Assembly: GCA_025464645.1 (NCBI GenBank)
Contig: JAODGF010000027.1
Span: forward strand, 7,571-22,479
Reading direction: 5' to 3'
Length of the DNA stretch: 14,909 bases
Source: Methanosarcinales archaeon
Lineage (GTDB): Archaea > Halobacteriota > Syntropharchaeia > Alkanophagales > Methanospirareceae
The stretch's first letter is position 1; each line of letters starts with the position of its first letter. The notes below the pieces were generated by a model, which saw only the letters and a program-made list of their open reading frames with translations, had not been told where the DNA came from and made no database searches. The translations under genes were made by a program, and so were the position numbers. Shown here piece by piece: positions 1 to 5,650 of the stretch.

Positions 1-2
1 AA

Positions 3-101
3 AAAAATGTGGCATCAATGAGATGGACGCTTCACACATTACAGATTGAAGAATATGGAGATGATAAGCCATATCCAAGCGTGTTGATTTATGGGATCTG
101 A
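3..101 (+). CDS. C-terminal end of an unrecognised protein (cut by window start)
   Basis: The frame is open from the window edge to a TGA at 99-101 and gives about 32 residues ending in KPYPSVLIYGI. An internal ATG exists at 18, but the frame runs off the window, so this is more likely the tail of a longer gene. The composition (EEYGDDKPYPSV) looks protein-like, but I recognise no family. The stop lies ten bases from the end of the decayed transposase on the opposite strand, so insertion or recombination next to this gene is possible. It could also be chance reading through transposon remains; confidence is low because so little is visible. Confidence 0.3.
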   Translation, partial: KNVASMRWTLHTLQIEEYGDDKPYPSVLIYGI

Positions 102-110
102 ACCCCCGAA

Positions 111-412
111 TCAAGGCTCTCCTTTACAATCATGTACTTCATACTTGCAACTCCCTATCCGACTCTTTAATGCTGTCAATGCTTTTTTTAAAAATTCATT
201 CTCTGCATACAACTGCCCAACCAACCTCTCAAGCTCCGCTATCCTCGCATTCTCCTTGTATGTCTTACCATTTCCCCTGAAGGCGTTCTCAGGATCCTTA
301 TAATATTGTTTCTTCCACTTTACTATGAGCGAAGGTTTGATTCCGTTTTCCCGCTCTCGACCTCTCTAATTACACCAATTTTAAAATCTCGTGTATATTT
401 CCTCCTTTTCAT
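111..412 (-). pseudogene. Broken IS3-family transposase orfA remnant
   Basis: On the minus strand an ATG at 412 opens a typical OrfA N-terminus (MKRRKYTRDFKIGVIREVES), which then hits a stop after about 29 codons. In another frame the reading continues GIKPSLIVKWKKQYYKDPEN, followed by the leucine-zipper-like stretch ENARIAELERLVGQLYAENE and FLKKALTALKSRIG, and stops at 111-113. Most of the recognition helix expected between the two parts is absent, so a small deletion has both removed part of the helix-turn-helix and shifted the frame. No orfB (DDE catalytic integrase) is visible downstream on this strand, so the element cannot transpose by itself. The assignment rests on the recognisable HTH, WKKQ and leucine-zipper order of IS3 OrfA proteins. 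Confidence 0.8.
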
Positions 413-451
413 CTCGCACCCCCTTTCTCATTTTTTCTTGTTTCTTAACTT

Positions 452-473
452 GGTGTCTACTTTTAGGGGTGCA
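452..473 (-). mobile_element. Probable terminal repeat of the IS3-type element
   Basis: About 40 bases upstream of the orfA remnant the minus strand reads TGCACCCCTAAAAGTAGACA followed by CC. It begins with the TG dinucleotide and resembles the C-rich/AAAAGT-GACAC ends of IS3-family elements. The outermost bases form part of a perfect 12-bp palindrome, GGGGTGCACCCC (466-477). The opposite end of the element was not found in the window, so the exact boundary and target duplication cannot be confirmed. Confidence 0.4.
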
Positions 474-503
474 CCCCAAAGTATTAAAGGTAAAAGTGTC
501 CGG

Positions 504-513
504 GGTTAAATAG
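504..513 (+). promoter_or_regulatory. Possible TATA box for the DUF2341 gene
   Basis: The stretch GGTTAAATAG is A/T-rich after a G-rich run (GTCCGGGG) and centres about 26 bases before the ATG at 536. A start of transcription at the usual archaeal distance would give an almost leaderless message. A GGGA lies at about 527-530, so a short leader with a weak ribosome site is the alternative. Confidence 0.35.
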
Positions 514-535
514 AAATGATGGAAAAGGGATAAAA

Positions 536-823
536 ATGAGAAGTAAAATAATCGCTTTGGGAATAGCGTTGGCATTGCTGGCGAGCGTAACGATAGGTAT
601 GGCTTCCGCATTATCTAACGCAGGTGATGGCAACTGGAAATATTACAAGGAGATAACAGTGAAGGAGAACTCAGGCAAGACCCTAACGGATTTTCAGGTG
701 CTTGTTGAGCTTAACGATGCGAACTTTGACTTCACGAAGGTGAAATCAGATGGAAGCGATAATTTTAGGGATTTGTATCGTATTGTTGGGGACGGCGACA
801 GAGAAATTAAATCTATGAAATGA
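536..823 (+). CDS. Truncated DUF2341-type secreted protein
   Basis: The 95-residue product starts with a signal peptide (positive MRSK, hydrophobic residues about 5-21, small residues near MASA at 22-25), so it should be exported. Residues about 33-75 (WKYYKEITVKENSGKTLTDF, then QVLVELNDANFDF and SDGS) match the opening of DUF2341 modules. These are jelly-roll-like extracellular domains found in large archaeal surface proteins. The family normally continues with strands rich in Trp/Tyr and is at least about 80 residues per domain inside much longer proteins. Here the match fades after SDGSDN and the gene stops, with no continuation in another frame before the next promoter. It is probably a 3'-truncated relic, although a small secreted product is possible. 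A degraded transposase lies directly upstream. Confidence 0.6.
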   Translation: MRSKIIALGIALALLASVTIGMASALSNAGDGNWKYYKEITVKENSGKTLTDFQVLVELNDANFDFTKVKSDGSDNFRDLYRIVGDGDREIKSMK

Positions 824-835
824 AAACGTTATTTA

Positions 836-847
836 TTTTTTATAAAT
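836..847 (+). promoter_or_regulatory. TATA box for the thiolase/HMG-CoA synthase operon
   Basis: TTTTTATAAATC sits 33-44 bases before the ATG at 880, a good match to archaeal TATA elements, and predicts transcription starting near 868. A GTGAT immediately before the ATG matches part of the archaeal anti-Shine-Dalgarno complement (GGAGGTGAT), though its spacing is short. Confidence 0.55.
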
Positions 848-879
848 CCTTTAGCTTTTAACAGGGATGAGAAAGTGAT

Positions 880-2121
880 ATGCGAAGTATAAAAAAGCTC
901 AAGCCGCTTGCGGCTATTGTTGGCGCAGGGCGGACAAAGTTTGGTGAACTTTGGTATAAGAACCCTGAGGAACTGCTGACTGAAGCAGGGCTCAAGGCAA
1001 TGGAATCAGTCGAATACGGACTGAAGCGTAAAGACATCCAGGCATGCTATTTCGGCAGTTTTCTTTATCAGGTCACCAATAAGCTCGCGCTTATACCGGG
1101 GTATATGTCACGAGAACTGGGCATGAATATCCCTATGAGCAATACGGAAGCAGCATGCGGATCCGGGGGTTCGGCACTCTATAATGCCTGTCTTGGCATC
1201 AGGTCCGGAGAATACGATGTTGCCCTGGTGGGTGGATTTGAGAAGATGACAGACCGCGCGGGAAAGATCATTGATGACCTCATGTTTGCAGGCGACCCCC
1301 ACGAGTTTGACGCTGGCTACACCTTTGCAGGTCTGTACGCATCTATGATGGCAAGGTACATCCACGACTACGGTGATGACCATGGCAGCGGCGACAGATG
1401 CAGAGAAGCCCTTGCCCTCGTTGCGTGTAAGAACCATCATCATGCCGTGGGCAATGAGTACGCACAATTCAGAAGAGAGTTCACAGTAGCAGATGTATTA
1501 AATTCGCCTTTGGTTGCAGACCCTATTCGAATGCTGCACTGTTCTCCGGTCTCGGACGGCGCCGTGGCGCTTGTGGTAGTCAGTCCAGATGTGGCGAAGG
1601 AGTACACGGACACGCCCATTTACGTGGTGGGCAGTCAACAGGCGACAGATGATGTATCTATATGCAGTCGCGAGAGTCTCACGGGGATAAAGGCTACAAG
1701 GCTGGCAATGGAGAAGGTTTTGAAGGAAACAGGCATGACGATGCGCGATATTCATGTTGCCGAGGTCCACGACTGCTTTACCATAGAGGAAATCTTCTTC
1801 TTAGAGGATTCGGGATTCTGCAAAAAGGGCGAAGGGTGGAAGACTGTTTACGACAGCTACGAGTCCTTCAAGGGGTCGAAACACATCCCGTATGTGAACG
1901 GGGATAAAGAGCTGGTGGTCAATGCAGGAGGTGGCTTGAAAGCTGATGGTCACCCAGTAGGCGCTACTGGAGTTAGACAGGTCTACGAGTGTTTCAAACA
2001 ACTGAGGAATGAAGCTGGTGGGAATCAAGTTGACAAGGAGCTTAATGTGGCGCTGTGCCATAACATAGGAGGGACTGGTGGAATCGCCACAGTCCATATT
2101 TTAGTGAGGGAGTTACAATAA
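880..2121 (+). CDS. SCP2-type thiolase (acetyl-CoA C-acetyltransferase)
   Basis: This 413-residue thiolase-fold enzyme probably condenses two acetyl-CoA to acetoacetyl-CoA, the first step of the archaeal mevalonate route to lipids. The nucleophilic cysteine is C93 in TEAACGSGGSAL. The remaining catalytic motifs are H298 in EVHDCF, H358 in GHPVGATG and the C-terminal CHNIGGTGG (C393-H394), the pattern of SCP2/archaeal thiolases rather than bacterial PhaA. Length is normal for the family. One base separates its stop from the next ATG, so it forms an operon with the DUF35-HMG-CoA synthase fusion. In methanogens the thiolase, HMG-CoA synthase and DUF35 proteins are known to form one complex that passes acetoacetyl-CoA directly to the synthase. 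A degradative role for another 3-ketoacyl-CoA is the alternative. Confidence 0.88.
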   Translation: MRSIKKLKPLAAIVGAGRTKFGELWYKNPEELLTEAGLKAMESVEYGLKRKDIQACYFGSFLYQVTNKLALIPGYMSRELGMNIPMSNTEAACGSGGSALYNACLGIRSGEYDVALVGGFEKMTDRAGKIIDDLMFAGDPHEFDAGYTFAGLYASMMARYIHDYGDDHGSGDRCREALALVACKNHHHAVGNEYAQFRREFTVADVLNSPLVADPIRMLHCSPVSDGAVALVVVSPDVAKEYTDTPIYVVGSQQATDDVSICSRESLTGIKATRLAMEKVLKETGMTMRDIHVAEVHDCFTIEEIFFLEDSGFCKKGEGWKTVYDSYESFKGSKHIPYVNGDKELVVNAGGGLKADGHPVGATGVRQVYECFKQLRNEAGGNQVDKELNVALCHNIGGTGGIATVHILVRELQ

Positions 2122-2122
2122 G

Positions 2123-3628
2123 ATGAGCGAACCAATAACGAGGAGAAAAATCCTCGTGGATTACAGAATCCGGGCAGCGAAATGCGAGAACTGCGGTAGA
2201 GTTTACTTCCCGCCAAAGTCCTTCTGCGATGTAGAAGGCAGGGGAAGCAGGATGCGAGAGGTAGACCACTTCTACGAAAAGGGAACACTCTTATCCTGCA
2301 ACGTCATCCGAGGACCCACAAAAAAGTTTGACTATCTAAAATCCTTTCTGTCCGGGATAATTCACTTCCAGGGGGACAACCTGAAAGTCCCGGGTAGAAT
2401 AACGGACTATGTTCCACCTCCAGAAGAGGTTGATGTCACTGAGTTCATCGACAGGGGGGTGGTGCCGAGGTTTAGAAAAACGTTTACAGACGGGGCAAGT
2501 GGTCTCATTTACTACTCAAGCATGAATTTCTCTTTTGAAGACGATTACTACCCATTCCAGGAATATCAGCCAATCAAACCCTCTGTAAGCGAAAAAAGCA
2601 GTAAACCCGGAATTGTTGGTTATGGCGTATACCTTCCGAAGTTCAGGATAAAGAACGAGGGTCATGGTGTACTCGGTGTAGCCGAAAGGACTTTACCTTT
2701 TGCCGATGAGGATACCACCACCTTCGCTGTGGAGGCAGGCAAGCGCGCTCTCATTCATTCTGCTATTGAGAGCCGATTCGTGAAGAAGTGTTTCGTCGGC
2801 TCAGAATCAGCGCCTTATGCCGTCAATCCCTCCATGTCGACTGTTTCCCAGGTCCTTGAGTTAGGCGAGCGCTACGAAGATGGATTCTTCTCTGGTGGTA
2901 TTGACTCCCAGTTTGCATGTAAGGCAGCAACAGACTTATTCGTTGATGCTGCTGCTTTAGTCGCATATTCCACGTTTGGCGGTGAATATGTGATGGTAAT
3001 AGGAGCAGACAACTCCCAGGCTGCCGCAGGCGACCCGCTGGACTACACCGTCGGAGCAGGAGGTGCAGCATTCATCTTCGGCAAACGAGATGTCATCGCA
3101 ACCTTAGACTGTTATGTCCCTTATACTTCTGATACACCGGATTTCTATCGAAGGGATGGAGAGGAATACCCAAGGCACGGTGGCAGATTCACTGGAATAC
3201 CTGCCTACTTCAAACACGTTGGGACCGCAATGAAGGCAGCTATGAAGGCGTGTAATCTTACTCCAAAGGACATTCAATACGTTGCCAATCACTCCCCCAA
3301 TGGTAAGTTTCCATACCAGGTAGCCATAGATGCAGGCTTTGATAGAGAACAGATAGAGCCCGGCTTGGTGGTAAGGTATATAGGCAATCTCTACTCCGGC
3401 TCATGCCCCACTGCCTTAGCCGCGGTCCTGGACATAGCAGAACCCGGCGATAAGATACTCATGACAAGCTACGGTTCTGGAGCAGGCTCCGACGCATATA
3501 TTTTCACCGTTACTGACGAAATAGAGCGGAAGAGGGAAAGGTCCATCACTGTGAAAGAGCAGATTGAAAACCCACACCGGGAATACGTTGACTATAGCAC
3601 GTACCGGAGATGGAAAGAAAGCAGATGA
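2123..3628 (+). CDS. DUF35 zinc-ribbon/OB domain fused to HMG-CoA synthase
   Basis: This 501-residue protein has two parts. Residues about 10-150 are a DUF35 module: a rubredoxin-like ribbon (C21, C24 and C35, followed by an OB-fold region around GRITDY at 91-96). Residues about 161-465 are an archaeal HMG-CoA synthase, starting GIVGYGVYLPKFRIK. It carries the catalytic Glu in GSES (E228), the Cys nucleophile in QFACKAAT (C266) and the His in NHSPNGKFP (H390), plus SDTPDFYRR, GGRFTGIPAYFKH and GSGAGSDA. It should condense acetoacetyl-CoA with acetyl-CoA to HMG-CoA. In other archaea these are separate proteins held in a complex with the thiolase encoded just upstream. The fourth expected ribbon cysteine is Glu38, so zinc binding may be altered or lost. 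GTGAGGG at 2104-2110, inside the thiolase end, is the ribosome site. Confidence 0.88.
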   Translation: MSEPITRRKILVDYRIRAAKCENCGRVYFPPKSFCDVEGRGSRMREVDHFYEKGTLLSCNVIRGPTKKFDYLKSFLSGIIHFQGDNLKVPGRITDYVPPPEEVDVTEFIDRGVVPRFRKTFTDGASGLIYYSSMNFSFEDDYYPFQEYQPIKPSVSEKSSKPGIVGYGVYLPKFRIKNEGHGVLGVAERTLPFADEDTTTFAVEAGKRALIHSAIESRFVKKCFVGSESAPYAVNPSMSTVSQVLELGERYEDGFFSGGIDSQFACKAATDLFVDAAALVAYSTFGGEYVMVIGADNSQAAAGDPLDYTVGAGGAAFIFGKRDVIATLDCYVPYTSDTPDFYRRDGEEYPRHGGRFTGIPAYFKHVGTAMKAAMKACNLTPKDIQYVANHSPNGKFPYQVAIDAGFDREQIEPGLVVRYIGNLYSGSCPTALAAVLDIAEPGDKILMTSYGSGAGSDAYIFTVTDEIERKRERSITVKEQIENPHREYVDYSTYRRWKESR

Positions 3629-3629
3629 A

Positions 3630-3659
3630 AAAGCCCTAGCCTCCGTCAGGTAGGGCTTT
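3630..3659 (+). terminator. Hairpin terminator after the HMG-CoA synthase gene
   Basis: AAAGCCCTA (3630-3638) pairs perfectly with TAGGGCTTT (3651-3659). Inside it, CCT (3640-3642) and AGG (3648-3650) add three more pairs past one bulged G, leaving a CCGTC loop. The hairpin begins two bases after the stop codon and is followed by TATATCAA rather than a long T run. It looks like a terminator or 3'-end stabiliser for the two-gene operon. Confidence 0.6.
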
Positions 3660-4235
3660 ATATCAATCTGAAATTAAAGTTTAATGTCAACCCCCTCCCG
3701 ATATACTTGATAAACTCGTCAAGGGCACATTTAACGTGAATATCTGGCACGATGAGAATGAGAATGAAAACTTTTCCGATGTTTTGAAATATCTTTCTGA
3801 GTTATGGTGTTGTGGCAGCTGGGTCTAAAAAACCTAAGAAACGGCTTGGAACTTGAAAGTCCGTTTAACCTGTCGGATATTCGTTTGTATATACCCGCTT
3901 AAAATGCGAAAAAAAAAATTGGTTGCGAATGTGAGAATTATATCGGTACAACTTGTATCCAAACCTGATAAAGGACCTGGAGATAAACCATAACAGTAAA
4001 ATCCTCTGGCTCGTTCAATTTTTTGACGAGTCCGACGATTGTTCCCGAATTAACCGTCCGTCTACCGTCTGTGTCCGAATAAATTCTGACACTTTTTCTT
4101 TCTCGGGTTTTGGTTTGAAGAATTTCCACCACATTTTGGCACATCCTCAGGAGAAAACTCAATCTTTTTTGGATAAGTTGTACAGTATTTTTTTTAAATA
4201 GAATGGAAGAGAATATAGATAATAGGGGCAAATAG
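3660..4235. other. Gene-poor stretch with short decayed reading frames
   Basis: I see no complete gene here. On the plus strand an open stretch from 3685 to 3828 without a start reads LDKLVKGTFNVNIWHDENEN and continues FSDVLKYLSELW. After a shift of frame, 3804-3902 reads LRNGLELESPFNLSDIRLYI before a stop. These look like pieces of one decayed gene, but I do not recognise it. Between 3953 and 4231 overlapping open frames exist on both strands without a ribosome site or recognisable domain. A run of ten A residues lies near 3907-3916. The end of the stretch carries the promoter of the scaffold gene. Confidence 0.4.
4188..4200 (+). promoter_or_regulatory. Probable TATA box for the Fe-S scaffold operon
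   Basis: A T-rich run ending TTTTTAAATA lies about 90-100 bases before the scaffold ATG. It would start transcription near 4224, a dozen bases before the small leader reading frame at 4236. No other good TATA element lies closer to 4291. Confidence 0.4.
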
Positions 4236-4298
4236 ATGTCATGTGAAGTAATAGCCTCTCAGCCGGAAAAAATGTTTGATGAAATGAAAAATGACTGA
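4236..4298 (+). CDS. Possible 20-residue leader peptide overlapping the scaffold start
   Basis: An ATG at 4236 opens MSCEVIASQPEKMFDEMKND and stops with TGA at 4296-4298, eight bases inside the start of the scaffold gene. A short G run (4224-4228) precedes it, so translation is possible but the ribosome site is weak. If translated, its termination would deliver ribosomes onto the scaffold start codon. No family is recognised and a chance short frame is quite possible. Confidence 0.25.
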   Translation: MSCEVIASQPEKMFDEMKND

Positions 4299-4764
4299 AA
4301 AAAGTGAGACTTCCGATTTCGATGAACTGGTCAAAAACATAGAAGAGGAGATACAGGAAGAAGCGAGAGAAATATACACCGAGAAGACACTTGAGGAGGC
4401 ATACAACCCAAAAAACGTTGGTGAACTGGAAAAACCCAGTGGTGCTGCCCGAGTAACAGGACCCTGTGGAGATACACTTCAGATACACCTTAAAGTCGAG
4501 GAAGGTGTAGGCGGAGGAGATAAAATCATAGATTGTAAATTCATAACCGATGGTTGTGGCGCTTCAATTGCATGTGGGAGCGTCGTTACAGAACTGGTGA
4601 AAGGAAAGACAATTGAAGAAGCATTCAGGATAGGGTATAAGGACGTTTTATCAGTTTTGGGTGGTTTACCGGAGGAGAATATTCACTGCTCTGTGCTTGC
4701 TGTGGATACGCTAAGAGCAGCTCTGGAAGATTATGAGAGTAAGAGCGGGAAAAGAATAAGATGA
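4291..4764 (+). CDS. IscU/NifU-N-type iron-sulfur cluster scaffold protein
   Basis: Residues about 34-148 of this 157-residue protein match the U-type scaffold on which Fe-S clusters are built before transfer to target proteins. The three cluster cysteines are C59 (GPCGD, with the conserved D61), C89 (TDGCGASIA) and C133 (EENIHCSVLA). NPKNVGELEKPSG, VTELVKGKTIEEA and LGGLP are further family signatures. An extra cysteine, C95, lies close to C89. The first 33 residues are a very acidic extension not normally present. Its last codons overlap the start of a MinD-type ATPase (ATGA overlap), so the two are translationally coupled and probably act together in cluster assembly or delivery. No cysteine desulfurase gene is present in the window, so the sulfur source is unknown. 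Confidence 0.85.
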   Translation: MTEKSETSDFDELVKNIEEEIQEEAREIYTEKTLEEAYNPKNVGELEKPSGAARVTGPCGDTLQIHLKVEEGVGGGDKIIDCKFITDGCGASIACGSVVTELVKGKTIEEAFRIGYKDVLSVLGGLPEENIHCSVLAVDTLRAALEDYESKSGKRIR

Positions 4765-5612
4765 GGACTATTGCAGTAGCAAGCGGGAAAGGTGGTACGG
4801 GGAAGACCACCGTAGCTGTTAATCTTGCCCTATCGCTTCCGAACGTACAGTTACTCGATTGCGATGTTGAAGAGCCAAATTCACACCTTTTTCTTAATCC
4901 CGAGAACGAGGTGGTAAAGCCGGCGTATTCGCTGGTGCCAATGGTTGATTACGGTTTATGTGATTACTGCGGTAAATGCGCTGCGGCGTGTGAATACAAC
5001 GCTCTTGTGGTTGTGCCGCAAAAAGAAGTCCTGGTGTTCCCTGAACTCTGCCACGGTTGTGGGTTATGCGCCATGGTCTGTCCGCGGAATGCGATCCATG
5101 AGGAACCGAGGGAGATTGGCATTATAAAAACAGGAAAAAGCAGTGACGGAAACATTGACCTCGTGTATGGTGTGCTGAATATTGGAGAGGCGATGGCAAC
5201 ACCGCTGATTGACCAGGTAAAAGCGGAGCTTAATGCAGAAAAGACCGTGATTATTGATGTTCCCCCGGGAACGGCATGCCCGGTGATTGCCGCAGTGCAG
5301 GGCAGTGATTACTGTGTGCTCGTGACGGAACCCACGCCGTTTGGGCTCTACGATTTGAGGCTTGCGGTTGAGGTGCTCAAGGTGCTAAAGATTCCTTTTG
5401 GCGTGGTGATAAATAAAGCAGGGATTGGTGATCGAAGAGTCTATGAATACTGTGAGAAGGAAGGAATTCCGATTTTGCTTGAGATCCCATATGACAGACG
5501 AATTGCACAGTGCTATTCTGAGGGTGTACCATTTGTGAAGGAGATGCCGGAGTGGAAGGAGCGGTTTGCAGGGATGCTTTTTAATATTTATAGAACCACG
5601 AAATTACACTAA
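4761..5612 (+). CDS. MinD-family P-loop ATPase with inserted two-cluster ferredoxin
   Basis: This 283-residue protein has a deviant Walker A motif SGKGGTGKTT (8-17), the switch DCDVEEPN (33-40) and Walker B IIDVPPG (164-170), as in MinD/Mrp ATPases. A ferredoxin domain is inserted at about 60-112. It has two CxxCxxCxxxC motifs: C67, C70, C73, C77 and C97, C100, C103, C107, the second followed by Pro. Each motif could bind a [4Fe-4S] cluster. The family (COG1149 type) is common in methanogens and sulfate reducers, often as two adjacent paralogues; only one copy is here. The overlap with the U-type scaffold gene suggests ATP-dependent Fe-S handling or maturation of a metalloprotein, but the exact substrate of this family is not settled. 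Function beyond ATPase plus Fe-S is inference. Confidence 0.87.
   Translation: MRTIAVASGKGGTGKTTVAVNLALSLPNVQLLDCDVEEPNSHLFLNPENEVVKPAYSLVPMVDYGLCDYCGKCAAACEYNALVVVPQKEVLVFPELCHGCGLCAMVCPRNAIHEEPREIGIIKTGKSSDGNIDLVYGVLNIGEAMATPLIDQVKAELNAEKTVIIDVPPGTACPVIAAVQGSDYCVLVTEPTPFGLYDLRLAVEVLKVLKIPFGVVINKAGIGDRRVYEYCEKEGIPILLEIPYDRRIAQCYSEGVPFVKEMPEWKERFAGMLFNIYRTTKLH
5584..5593 (+). promoter_or_regulatory. Possible TATA box for ileS
   Basis: ATATTTATAG inside the last codons of the ATPase gene lies about 60 bases before the ileS ATG and would start transcription near 5615, just past the ATPase stop. The 38-base gap also permits readthrough from the Fe-S operon. Confidence 0.3.
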
Positions 5613-5650
5613 TACTAATAGATGAAAATTATATTTGTGGAGCAGGAAAT

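Noticed and set aside
1108..2288. Several minus-strand and alternative-frame open frames inside the thiolase and the start of the fusion gene
   Set aside because: They fall wholly within strongly supported coding sequence with intact catalytic motifs, and lack any recognisable domain.
3938..4231. 97-codon minus-strand open frame upstream of the scaffold gene
   Set aside because: It needs a TTG start, has no ribosome site or recognised domain, and overlaps a plus-strand open frame of similar quality and the likely scaffold promoter.
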